Under the pieces are notes generated by a model. The model saw nothing but the letters and a program-made list of their open reading frames with translations. It ran no database searches and had not been told where the DNA came from. Position numbers and translations under genes: made by a program. Of a stretch of 64,000 nt of DNA, positions 26,662-34,961 are shown piece after piece (the stretch's first letter is position 1; each line of letters starts with the position of its first letter). Source of the DNA: Chitinophaga oryziterrae (GTDB lineage: Bacteria > Bacteroidota > Bacteroidia > Chitinophagales > Chitinophagaceae); contig NZ_WRXO01000010.1 of the NCBI RefSeq assembly GCF_009758125.1, positions 1-64,000 of the forward strand. The letters are read 5' to 3'.

Positions 26662-27252
26662 TTAAAACTTATTCGATCCGTATATATAGGCCATAATCGC
26701 CACCAGTTCATCGCTATGTTTTCTCAGATAATTTAATGCCTTTGACAGTAATACGTAGGTGGAGTCGATACTGAGAGACATAATATCAGCAGTTTCCTGG
26801 GTGGTGAGTCCTTCGTAATAGCGGAGATAAAGGATCTCTTTTTGCCGCTTTGGTAATTTTTTGATCACTTTCTCCAACTTCTTACTTCTTTCCTGGCTGG
26901 ACTGTTCCTCAATGATAGTTTGCTCAACAGAAGGGGCCGATACAGCAGTCTCAAGGAGCCTGTGCAGTAATCCCGGGCGGGAATGACGAACAATACGCCT
27001 CTTCAGGCTGGCAAAAAGATAATATTTAATAGAATCCGTGCCCGACAATCTTTCCCGGCTAAACCATAGAGCAGCGAACAGATCATGGATACAATCTTTT
27101 ACAACCCCACTCTCCGTAAAAATCTTCATCCCGTATTTATACAGTGAAGGGAAGTGGGTATTGTAAATGAAAGCCAATGCATCTTCATCGCCATTTATCA
27201 GCTTGCTCCATAGCTCTTTGTCGTTTAAACAGCTATATGAGTTCTCCTCCAA
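26662..27252 (-). CDS. ECF RNA polymerase sigma factor (FecI-like)
   Basis: 196 residues. Region 2 (about 20-90) includes FIYNTHFPSLYKYGMKIF and KDCIHDLFAALWFSRE; region 4 (about 125-180) includes LPKRQKEILYLRYYEGLTTQ and a HTH (ETADIMSLSIDSTYVLLSKAL). Paired with FecR and SusC, it should direct transcription of this operon on substrate binding. The frame has no ATG before the domain: the only sensible start is TTG 27252, right before a GGAGGAG stretch, which may be why expression is low or coupled. Confidence 0.9.
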   Translation of the reverse strand: MEENSYSCLNDKELWSKLINGDEDALAFIYNTHFPSLYKYGMKIFTESGVVKDCIHDLFAALWFSRERLSGTDSIKYYLFASLKRRIVRHSRPGLLHRLLETAVSAPSVEQTIIEEQSSQERSKKLEKVIKKLPKRQKEILYLRYYEGLTTQETADIMSLSIDSTYVLLSKALNYLRKHSDELVAIMAYIYGSNKF

Positions 27253-27346
27253 GTTGACTGTGTTTATTTATCTCCCCCAAAATATACATCCTGTTAATGG
27301 CATCCAAATATGAGCTGGCATTAAAATTGGATATAAGTACAATACC

Positions 27347-27361
27347 AGGTCATATTGACCT
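27347..27361. promoter_or_regulatory. Perfect dyad, possible operator
   Basis: aggtca-tat-tgacct is a perfect 6+3+6 palindrome in the divergent region between the sigma factor and the small secreted protein, 25 bases before the latter's ATG. It may bind a dimeric regulator of either gene. No TAnnTTTG box was found next to it. Confidence 0.45.
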
Positions 27362-27386
27362 CCACAACTTTAAAATATAATTGTTT

Positions 27387-27686
27387 ATGAACTCACAAAA
27401 ACTCCGTACAGGTTTATTTGCCGTGGCCATCACAGTATCCGCTGTACTTGCCGGACAGGCAGGAACGGCTCAGGGTATTGATAGCACAGCTAAAAAAGTT
27501 GGTCATAAAACAGCGTCTTTAGCTGTAAAAGGTGCGTCAAAAATTACTGACAAAACTTACAAGGGCAAGGAAGGTCCAGGCGGCCAGACTGTTTATATAG
27601 ACAAACACGACAAAAAATATTACGTTGATGAAAAGGGTAAAAAAATCTACCTGAAAGCATCACAAATACACGATAAACCGGAATAA
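27387..27686 (+). CDS. Small secreted protein of unknown function
   Basis: 99 residues from ATG 27387 (the frame extends six bases upstream to a TTG). The signal peptide MNSQKLRTGLFAVAITVSAV is followed by cleavage near GTAQG (about 29). The mature part is lysine-rich, with SKITDKTYKGKEGPGGQTVY and IDKHDKKYYVDEKGKKIYL, and is likely small and basic. The pattern resembles a group of short Bacteroidota periplasmic proteins but I cannot name a function. Monocistronic with a strong terminator. Confidence 0.8.
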   Translation: MNSQKLRTGLFAVAITVSAVLAGQAGTAQGIDSTAKKVGHKTASLAVKGASKITDKTYKGKEGPGGQTVYIDKHDKKYYVDEKGKKIYLKASQIHDKPE

Positions 27687-27692
27687 TTAAGC

Positions 27693-27735
27693 AACAATGC
27701 CCTTATGTTTGGTAGCATAAGGGCATTGTTCTTTT
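27693..27735. terminator. Bidirectional terminator
   Basis: aacaatgcccttatg (27693-27707) pairs perfectly over 15 bp with its complement at 27716-27730; TTCTTTTAT follows. It serves the small secreted protein and the convergent ABC-F gene. Confidence 0.92.
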
Positions 27736-27747
27736 ATATCTTAAAAC

Positions 27748-29649
27748 TTAACCTTCACTTAACTCCAGCCAGCGCATCCCCTTTTCATCCAGCAACTTTA
27801 TCACTTCTCCCACCCGGCGGGATAATGGCTCCAGTTGATCATAAGGGATAGTCCCTCCAGCAAGCTGACTATCAATGCTTTTCTTCTCATTTTCCAGATC
27901 GGCAATCTCTTTTTCCAGCAATTCAAGCTCCCTTTTCTCTTTAAAAGACATCTTACGGACAGGTGCTGCGGGTGTTTCCACCTTTTTCTCCTGTACGACT
28001 GGTTTAACTTCAACCGGCGGATTCTTACTTTCTTCTTTCTCCCTCTCACTTCTATCCTTCTCCCATTCCCTGTACTGGGAATAGTTACCCGGAAAATCTC
28101 TCACCTCACCCGCACCTTCAAATACGAACAGGTGATCCACTATTTTATCCATAAAGTAGCGGTCATGGCTCACAATGATCACACAACCAGGATAACTCTG
28201 CAGGAAATCTTCCAGGATGCTCAGGGTTGGCAGGTCGAGGTCATTGGTCGGTTCATCCAGTACCAGGAAGTTGGGATTACGGAAAAGGATGCTCAGCAGA
28301 TGCAGCCTTCTTTTCTCCCCACCGCTCAGTTTGGAGATATAAGTATATTGTTTCTCAGGAGAAAACAGGAATAACTCCAGGAACTGAGCAGCACTTACCT
28401 TACTGCCATCTGCCAGCGGGAAGTTCTCTGCAATGTTCTTTACAAACTCTATTACCCGCATGTCCTCTTTCACAATCAGCCCACGCTGGTCATAGTTACC
28501 AAATACAATGGTCTCTCCCACATTGATCTTACCTGAATCTGGCTGTTCCAGCCCCAGTAACATATTTACAAAAGTAGATTTACCCACTCCGTTCTTACCA
28601 ACAATACCAACACGTTCGCCTTTCTTAAAGGTATAATCAAAGCCTTTCAGGATAGTCAGGTCTCCGAAAGCTTTATATACCTTCTTCAGTTCCAGTATTT
28701 TACCTCCCAGGCGCGTCATTTTCATGTTCAGTTCCAGCTGCTGGGTCTCCAGCCTGGCGGAAGCTCTTTCCTTTACATCATAGAAAGCGTCCTGACGGGA
28801 TTTTGACTTGGTAGTACGTGCTTTAGGCTGCTTACGCATCCATTCCAGCTCCTTACGATAGGTGTTTCTGGCCTTTTCTACGCTGGCCTTGTCCATCTCA
28901 TCACGGGTAGCCTTCTTTTCCAGGAAGTTTTCGTAGTTGCCTTTATAGATGAACAGCTTCTGCTGATCTATTTCCATGATTTCGTTACAAACACTGTCCA
29001 GGAAGTAACGATCGTGCGTTACCAACAGCAATGTCACATTCTCCTGATCCAGGTAATTCTCCAGCCACTCGATCATTGATACGTCCAGGTGGTTGGTAGG
29101 TTCATCCATGATCAACAGGGTATGCCGGTGTTCGAATCCTATGTCTATCAATACTTTAGCCAATGCCACACGTTTCTGCTGACCACCCGAAAGGGTACTC
29201 ACTTGCTGATCCAGGTGGTGAATATTCAGCTTACCAAGTATCTGCTTTACTTTGGTATCAAAATGCCAGGCATTCAGCTCATCCATTTTCTCAATGGCCT
29301 CCGTAAACTTATGAACATCAGGCTCTTCTTCTTCAGACAACAGCTCATATTCCCTGATGGCTTTTAATATAGGATGGTCCTGGGCAAAGATATTCTCCAG
29401 GATGGATTCTCCAGGTTTAAAGAAAGATTGTTGCTCCAGCATCACCACTGTAACGCCTTTATGAATCCATACGGTTCCTGAATCGGGAGACTCCTGACCG
29501 CAAAGAATACGTAACAGGGTGGATTTACCATGGCCATTCAGTGCCACCAGCGCTATTTTATCACCTTCCTCAATGTGAAAAGAAATATCCTTGAACAGCG
29601 GCCCTGCGCCGTAACTTTTTGTTAGTCCTTCTACCGTAACATAATGCAT
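27748..29649 (-). CDS. ABC-F family ATPase (Uup-like)
   Basis: 633 residues, two ABC ATPase domains without membrane segments. First Walker A is ALNGHGKST (36-44), second GKNGVGKST (about 347-355); signatures are LSGGQQKRVALAKVL and LSGGEKRRLHLLSIL; the linker between them (about 240-310) is long and charged as in ABC-F proteins, and the C-terminus (about 525-633) is a coiled-coil-like Uup extension. Family knowledge: ABC-F proteins act on ribosomes, for example to resolve stalling or give antibiotic resistance; Uup-type members are also linked to DNA stability. The first Walker A has Ala in place of the usual first Gly. Confidence 0.92.
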   Translation of the reverse strand: MHYVTVEGLTKSYGAGPLFKDISFHIEEGDKIALVALNGHGKSTLLRILCGQESPDSGTVWIHKGVTVVMLEQQSFFKPGESILENIFAQDHPILKAIREYELLSEEEEPDVHKFTEAIEKMDELNAWHFDTKVKQILGKLNIHHLDQQVSTLSGGQQKRVALAKVLIDIGFEHRHTLLIMDEPTNHLDVSMIEWLENYLDQENVTLLLVTHDRYFLDSVCNEIMEIDQQKLFIYKGNYENFLEKKATRDEMDKASVEKARNTYRKELEWMRKQPKARTTKSKSRQDAFYDVKERASARLETQQLELNMKMTRLGGKILELKKVYKAFGDLTILKGFDYTFKKGERVGIVGKNGVGKSTFVNMLLGLEQPDSGKINVGETIVFGNYDQRGLIVKEDMRVIEFVKNIAENFPLADGSKVSAAQFLELFLFSPEKQYTYISKLSGGEKRRLHLLSILFRNPNFLVLDEPTNDLDLPTLSILEDFLQSYPGCVIIVSHDRYFMDKIVDHLFVFEGAGEVRDFPGNYSQYREWEKDRSEREKEESKNPPVEVKPVVQEKKVETPAAPVRKMSFKEKRELELLEKEIADLENEKKSIDSQLAGGTIPYDQLEPLSRRVGEVIKLLDEKGMRWLELSEG

Positions 29650-29691
29650 GGCGCGAAGTTAGTAAAATGTGTGCATGGGACAGCAAGGGTT

Positions 29692-29724
29692 ATAAAAAAC
29701 CCCGAAACAGGTGTTCCGGGGTAA
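29692..29724 (-). terminator. Terminator of a short orphan transcript
   Basis: accccgaaaca pairs with tgttccggggt (one mismatch). On the minus strand the stem is followed by GGGGTTTTTTATA, a clear T-run. It ends a short unit whose likely promoter is at 29963-29970. Confidence 0.85.
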
Positions 29725-29745
29725 AATAATTTTAAGGCAGACAGA

Positions 29746-29931
29746 TCAGATAAATTCTGATAGTTCATTCTGCGTCGGGAAACGGGCAACTATGTTCTTG
29801 GTACCGGGATTATTGGTTATTTTCCCTTTTACATTGTTCACTCCAGTTTCGTTAGCAGGAAGCTTTTTTAGCAGTTGGAACATGGTAATGATAATAAATA
29901 TTACCATGCAGTGCTGAGTGATAACCGGCAT
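29746..29931 (-). CDS. Possible small protein in an orphan transcription unit
   Basis: 61 codons from ATG 29931 (or 45 from ATG 29883). It lies between a TATTTTTG promoter box and a strong minus-strand terminator, with no other gene in the unit. The N-terminal part CMVIFIIITMF could be a short membrane segment; the rest (LLKKLPANETGVNNVKGKI) is polar. An inverted repeat (catggtaat 29881-29889 with attaccatg 29900-29908) surrounds the internal ATG. Not recognised; a non-coding small RNA is an equal alternative. Confidence 0.33.
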   Translation of the reverse strand: MPVITQHCMVIFIIITMFQLLKKLPANETGVNNVKGKITNNPGTKNIVARFPTQNELSEFI

Positions 29932-29962
29932 GAGGGTAAGTAGGATTCTAGTGCTACTCTAA

Positions 29963-29970
29963 CAAAAATA
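29963..29970 (-). promoter_or_regulatory. Putative -7 box of the orphan short transcript
   Basis: TATTTTTG on the minus strand, an exact TAnnTTTG match. Transcription would start near 29956 and reach the terminator at 29692, giving about 265 nt. No matching -33 element; a dyad (gttagtgt/acactaac at 29999-30006 and 30028-30035) lies upstream. Confidence 0.45.
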
Positions 29971-30132
29971 ATGTTTTCATCTTTTTTTAGCTACACCGGT
30001 TAGTGTTACTGTTAATATAACGGTCTCACACTAACGATTTTCACACTTCTATTAAATCATGCCTTTAAATAATCCCATTCGTTTAAATGTTAAACTTATC
30101 TACAACGAAAGAGGGAGGTGCTTATATCATCA

Positions 30133-31707
30133 TTAAAAATCATAATACAGTTGCCTGAAGCTACTCCGCAGCCCTATCTGGAAGATGGCCTCATTATTTT
30201 TAGCCAGACTATTTTTCTCCTGACGGTTAGTTACAGAGCATTCAATACGCAGATTATATTTAGGGTTTAATAAGAATGCAATTGTACCCTGCAGATACAA
30301 AAAGTTTGTTTTGAGTCCCTGTCCTATATGGTTACCAAAATTTTCCGCTCTTGTATTGTACGATTCAAAGATGTTTTTACCATAATTGATACCGGCAGAA
30401 TCCAGACCATATTTGGCTACTGTAATCTGTCCGCGCAGGAACCAGCGCTTATAACGGTAATCTGCAATATTCACCCATTCAACAAAATTAGCTCCCATAG
30501 GGTGAGCCAGTGACTGGCTATAGTGTCCATAATTGTTGAGTGTGGTCCGTTGTGAATAAGTATAAGGCCGGGCCGCATTTACTTCTGTCAGGAAATTCAG
30601 GTTCTTCACCTTAAAGAGGTTATTGGAACGGAAACCAGCCTGTCCGCCAAACTTGTTTGCCCACCAGCCATTACCAGAAAAAATCTCTTTAAATACAAAC
30701 TCATCCAGGATAAACTGCCCATAGAATGTACTGTTCTTTGATGGAGCATATTTAAGATTGATACCCATCAGGGCATTATCCGGAGATCCTACAGAAAACT
30801 CAACCGGACGGAGGAACACTATAGGATTGATATAGCTGGCATCAAAACCACGTTTTCCACTGGAATCTGAGTCTTGCCAGATAACAGCTTCAAATAAGCC
30901 TAAAGACACTTTTTTACTGATATTCCAATCTAAGTAATTAAATACACCCCATTTTTTCCTGTAACCCGTGCCGTAGGATGCTTCGGGATACTCCCTGTCT
31001 ATAAACTGCGCCCACATGGTGGTATACTGGATATGTCCAATATTAGCAATAATCTTCAGGAAAGGGTAATTGAAAGCAGCATCAGACAAAAGCATGGAAC
31101 GGTAACCATCACCAATAAAATTCTTATCATACCCTAACTGGAAGTCAAAATATTTACCTGCTTTGTAATCAATCAGCGCAGAAGAAGAAGCAAAGTCAAA
31201 TGCCTTACCATTAGAATAGGACTTCCATTCTCCCTGTCCGGGTACAATACCAGTCTGACGTCCGTAGGCATCAACATAACCGGGGAATTTCCCCTGATTT
31301 TCATAAAATTCTGCCCTGAAACTCAAGTTCTTCCCGATAGTACCACCGGCTATTACACCACGTGTATTCAGCCAGGTAGAGCCATTTTTATTATCATGTC
31401 CGATCAGCAGATCTGGCAGGATACTGGCGTAAAAAGTATAATCCTGTTCGTTTACCTGTAACAGGTGTTCACGAAACAACTTACGGTATAGCCAACTTTG
31501 TTTGCGGGTAGTATCTCCCTGAGGAAGATCAAATGTAGGTTGCACTGTATAATCACGCTGGGAGGAATGGTAATTGTTTGTATCTGCAACCGATTGGTAA
31601 AAGCCCAGTGAATATTGACGACCGGCACTTTGTGCATTCACAGACAAATTAACAACCAGGCAACAAAAAAGGAGTAGTGCCCCAGGGGTATTACATTTTT
31701 TAAACAT
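30133..31707 (-). CDS. RemB/Wzi-like outer-membrane beta-barrel protein
   Basis: 524 residues. Signal peptide (to about 26, VNAQ), then a long beta-barrel with many aromatic girdle residues and a C-terminal Phe (QLYYDF), usual for outer-membrane proteins. Segments such as FQLGYDKNFIGDGYRSMLLS and NYPFLKIIANIGHIQYTTMW resemble gliding-motility protein RemB and the capsule-assembly Wzi family. Family knowledge: RemB is needed for full gliding in Flavobacterium, and Wzi anchors capsule to the surface. Its position next to the polysaccharide locus favours a polysaccharide-anchoring role; this is inference. Confidence 0.75.
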   Translation of the reverse strand: MFKKCNTPGALLLFCCLVVNLSVNAQSAGRQYSLGFYQSVADTNNYHSSQRDYTVQPTFDLPQGDTTRKQSWLYRKLFREHLLQVNEQDYTFYASILPDLLIGHDNKNGSTWLNTRGVIAGGTIGKNLSFRAEFYENQGKFPGYVDAYGRQTGIVPGQGEWKSYSNGKAFDFASSSALIDYKAGKYFDFQLGYDKNFIGDGYRSMLLSDAAFNYPFLKIIANIGHIQYTTMWAQFIDREYPEASYGTGYRKKWGVFNYLDWNISKKVSLGLFEAVIWQDSDSSGKRGFDASYINPIVFLRPVEFSVGSPDNALMGINLKYAPSKNSTFYGQFILDEFVFKEIFSGNGWWANKFGGQAGFRSNNLFKVKNLNFLTEVNAARPYTYSQRTTLNNYGHYSQSLAHPMGANFVEWVNIADYRYKRWFLRGQITVAKYGLDSAGINYGKNIFESYNTRAENFGNHIGQGLKTNFLYLQGTIAFLLNPKYNLRIECSVTNRQEKNSLAKNNEAIFQIGLRSSFRQLYYDF

Positions 31708-31731
31708 AAAGAGAGATTAGCTTGCCAGGTG

Positions 31732-31739
31732 CAAATATA
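31732..31739 (-). promoter_or_regulatory. Putative -7 box for the RemB-like gene
   Basis: TATATTTG on the minus strand, an exact TAnnTTTG match 25 bases before the start codon; no -33 TTTG at usual spacing. Confidence 0.42.
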
Positions 31740-31906
31740 AGGCTTTAGGGAACAGATTTGTATATCCCCTCAATTTTGTAACCGGATCATATTAAATATA
31801 ATACATAAAAAATTAAACCAAAAATTGTTTCTTTGTTAAACCTTTATCCATATCGAGAGTCAAAAGTTCAATATTTTAAACAAGAGCACGTCAGCCTATT
31901 TATTAA

Positions 31907-32767
31907 ATGCGAATGCGAACTTTAGCACCAATAATTTTATTTGTGTATGATAACCCGTGTCATACAGAGCAAACCTTGGAAGCACTATCAAAAAATGATC
32001 TCGCAGATCAATCTACTCTGTACGTAGTTTGCGACGGTTATAAGAAGAATGAGAGCGAGGAAGTGATAAAGAACATACGTAGTGTGCGGGAAATATGTAA
32101 AAAGAAGCAATGGGCCAAAGAAGTGATCATTTCAGAAAAGGAAACAAACGAGGGGAAAGCGAGCTCTATAATAAACGGTGTTACCAGAATTTTAGAAAAA
32201 TACGGTAACATAATTGTACTGGAAGATGATCTTATCACTTCTCCCGGATTCCTTACATATATGAATGATGCACTTGATTTGTATGCATCAGATGAAAAGG
32301 TAATGCATATAAGCAGCTACTGGTTCCCTATTAAAAAAAGTATCCAACTCTTACCTGAAATATTCTTCTGCAGATTTGCGACTTCACATGGCTGGGCAAC
32401 ATGGAAACGCGCCTGGGCCAAACTGGAAACAGATGCCTATCACCTGAAAAAGGAAATAGGGTACCTCAGCGATGGGATCAAAAAATTTAACATAGAAAAT
32501 TCATACCCTTACCTGAACCAGCTCGAATACAATGTAATTGGCAAAATAAATACCTGGGCTATAAAGTGGTATGCTTCAATTTTCCTCAACAATGGGCTTT
32601 GTCTTCACCCTAATATTTCACTTGTAAATAAAGGTATGAATACAGCGGACTCACCGGCACTATCAGGCATTCGGGTAGATAAAATTTCTTTAGAAGAAAA
32701 TATAACTGCAGTACGGCTCCTAAAGCAATTGCATAAAAGCATTCATAGAAATTTTATTGATGAGTAA
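31907..32767 (+). CDS. Glycosyltransferase, GNT-I-like family
   Basis: 286 residues. A GT-A-fold N-terminus (LAPIILFVYDNPCHTEQTLE) and a D-x-D-like metal site in IIVLEDDLITSPGFL (about 105) place it with GT2/GNT-I-like enzymes that transfer a sugar from a nucleotide sugar. GWATWKRAW (about 164) is shared with its paralogue. It is about half identical by eye to the N-terminal half of the fusion protein at 38074, so the two arose by duplication. First gene of a plus-strand pair with the GT4 gene at 32821. Confidence 0.85.
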   Translation: MRMRTLAPIILFVYDNPCHTEQTLEALSKNDLADQSTLYVVCDGYKKNESEEVIKNIRSVREICKKKQWAKEVIISEKETNEGKASSIINGVTRILEKYGNIIVLEDDLITSPGFLTYMNDALDLYASDEKVMHISSYWFPIKKSIQLLPEIFFCRFATSHGWATWKRAWAKLETDAYHLKKEIGYLSDGIKKFNIENSYPYLNQLEYNVIGKINTWAIKWYASIFLNNGLCLHPNISLVNKGMNTADSPALSGIRVDKISLEENITAVRLLKQLHKSIHRNFIDE

Positions 32768-32820
32768 AGTATCGCTATTATGAAATGAGAACACTATCAA
32801 CTAATCATCCCGTAAAAGAT

Positions 32821-34026
32821 ATGAATATTCTCCACATCAATACTTATTTGCATGGAGGGGCAGCCATAGCAGCATTAAGAACACATCATGTACTGTTACA
32901 AAACGGCATTAAATCAAAGTTCCTGTGTTTATCAGGTAATTTAAAAGATCGTCAACAGACATTCCAGGTAGATAAGAAACACAGGAAGACGAGCCTTAAA
33001 TTGATCGCTTCGAAAACAATATACAAATTAGCTCTTTTAACAGGGAAAACATCCAGGCATGAGATGTTTTCCCTTCCTTATTCATCATACGATCTCTCAA
33101 TTGAAAAATTAATAAGCCAGGCTGATATTATTCATTTGCATTGGGTTTCAGGATTTGTTGATTTCCCTACTTTTTTTAAGAAAATAAAGAAGCCCATCAT
33201 CTGGACATTACACGATATGAATGCTTTTTCAGGAGCATTTCATTATGAGGACGATCGTCTTTTTAATGAATCACCACTGCTCAGGAAAATGGACATGATG
33301 ATCAAAAGGTTGAAAGAAAGTATCTTTAAACAGGTAAAAAACCTTTACATTACCACTCCTTCTCAATGGTTAATGTACAAATCAAAAAAAAGCATTGCTT
33401 TTTCCCATCTCCCTCACGCACATATACCTCCTTTGATAGATACGACTGTATTCAGAATGTCTGATAAACAGCAGGCACGGGAAAAATCAGGCTTGCCCGC
33501 AGAAGGAATCATTTTCACTTTTATGAGTGAAAAGCTCGATAATAAAAGAAAAGGTCTGGAGATCCTTTTAAAAAGTATAAAGCTGCTACTGGAAGACCTT
33601 AATGAAAAAGTTACCATTGTCAATATAGGAGAAGGTCGTTGCGATATCAACCACAGTATCAATATGGGAAGGATCAATGATCCGGGAAAGATAGCTGAGA
33701 TACTCTCCGCATCTGATGCCTTGTTACTGCCATCCAGGGAAGATAATTTCCCTAATGTAATGGTGGAAGCAAATGCTTGTGGTTGCCCTGTAATAGCATT
33801 TCCCGTTGGAGGTATAAAAGAATTTATAACGGATTATTTTAACGGACTGTTATCACAAGAGGTAAGTGCTCAATCTTTAAAAGAAACACTGGAACTTTTT
33901 ATAGCAAACAGACAGCGGTTTGATCCGGCAACAATCAGGGAGCATATTGTAAAAACATACTCCCCGCACAATCATGTTGCAAAATATATTGCTATATATA
34001 AGCACCTGCTTGCAGATGCTCAATAG
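32821..34026 (+). CDS. Glycosyltransferase family 4
   Basis: 401 residues from ATG 32821 (MNILHINTYLHGGAAIAALR), which matches the N-terminus of the GT4 at 40652 (MKILHVNFSDGHGGAAKAAY); the ATG at 32785 would add 12 unrelated residues. GT-B fold with the donor-binding region LLPSREDNFPNVMVEANACG, whose first Glu and E-x7-E pattern fit retaining GT4 enzymes. Probably adds a sugar to the repeat unit of the surface polysaccharide. Ends only four bases before the convergent fcl stop. Confidence 0.9.
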   Translation: MNILHINTYLHGGAAIAALRTHHVLLQNGIKSKFLCLSGNLKDRQQTFQVDKKHRKTSLKLIASKTIYKLALLTGKTSRHEMFSLPYSSYDLSIEKLISQADIIHLHWVSGFVDFPTFFKKIKKPIIWTLHDMNAFSGAFHYEDDRLFNESPLLRKMDMMIKRLKESIFKQVKNLYITTPSQWLMYKSKKSIAFSHLPHAHIPPLIDTTVFRMSDKQQAREKSGLPAEGIIFTFMSEKLDNKRKGLEILLKSIKLLLEDLNEKVTIVNIGEGRCDINHSINMGRINDPGKIAEILSASDALLLPSREDNFPNVMVEANACGCPVIAFPVGGIKEFITDYFNGLLSQEVSAQSLKETLELFIANRQRFDPATIREHIVKTYSPHNHVAKYIAIYKHLLADAQ

Positions 34027-34030
34027 GCAG

Positions 34031-34957
34031 TTACAAAGTAGTTTTCACCTGCTCGTACACTTGTCTTATACCTTCTTCCAGCTCAATGCGGGCCTTCCAG
34101 CCGAAGCTGTGTAATTTGGTCACATCCATCAATTTCCTGGGGGTTCCGTCCGGTTTGCTGGTATCAAAGATCAAATTCCCCTCATACCCGACAATCCCCT
34201 TAATAAGACGTGCGAGGTCCCCTATGCTGATGTCATGTCCCACTCCTATATTCACCAGTCCCTCTTCATTGTATTGCTGCATCAGGTAAAAGCAGGCATC
34301 TGCCATATCATCTGCATGTAGAAATTCTCTTAGTGGCGTTCCTGTTCCCCATATCACCACTTCCGGCGACTGTTTTACTTTTGCTTCATGAAATTTACGC
34401 AGCAATGCCGGCAACACATGAGAGTTATTCAGATCGTAGTTATCATTAGGTCCATACAGGTTTGTAGGCATTACCGAGATGAAGTTACAACCGTATTGCG
34501 CCCGGTAAGCATCACACATTTTGATGCCTGCTATCTTCGCAATGGCGTAAGGTTCATTAGTAGGTTCCAGTAATCCTGTCAGCAGATATTCTTCCTTTAA
34601 TGGTTGAGGAGCCATTTTAGGGTATATACAGGATGAACCCAGGAACATCAGTTTCTTTACATCATTTTTATATGCATAATGTATAACGTTGTTCTGAATT
34701 GTAAGATTTTCATAGATGAACTCCGCTCTATATGTATTATTAGCCACGATCCCCCCCACTTTGGCGGCGGCCAGGAATACATAATCAGGTTGCTCCTCAG
34801 CAAAAAATGCACTGGTTGCTTCCTGACTACGCAGGTCCAGTTCACCTGAACTTCTGGTTACTATATTATTATATCCGTCCCTTTGTAACCGCCTTACTAT
34901 CGCTGAGCCTACCATTCCACGATGGCCTGCTACATATATTTTATCCTGTTGTTGCAT
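34031..34957 (-). CDS. fcl: GDP-L-fucose synthase
   Basis: 308 residues, short-chain dehydrogenase fold. Converts GDP-4-keto-6-deoxymannose to GDP-L-fucose by epimerisation and NADPH reduction. The NADP motif GHRGMVGSA is at residues 12-20, the catalytic Ser is in LGSSCIYP (about 107), and Tyr/Lys are in YAIAKIAG (about 136-140). Four bases downstream of gmd, so the two steps are co-expressed. Supplies fucose to the polysaccharide. Confidence 0.95.
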   Translation of the reverse strand: MQQQDKIYVAGHRGMVGSAIVRRLQRDGYNNIVTRSSGELDLRSQEATSAFFAEEQPDYVFLAAAKVGGIVANNTYRAEFIYENLTIQNNVIHYAYKNDVKKLMFLGSSCIYPKMAPQPLKEEYLLTGLLEPTNEPYAIAKIAGIKMCDAYRAQYGCNFISVMPTNLYGPNDNYDLNNSHVLPALLRKFHEAKVKQSPEVVIWGTGTPLREFLHADDMADACFYLMQQYNEEGLVNIGVGHDISIGDLARLIKGIVGYEGNLIFDTSKPDGTPRKLMDVTKLHSFGWKARIELEEGIRQVYEQVKTTL

Positions 34958-34961
34958 TCAG

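Noticed and set aside
27835..28374. 179-codon plus-strand frame opposite the ABC-F gene
   Set aside because: Antisense shadow of a conserved coding region; no promoter or family features.
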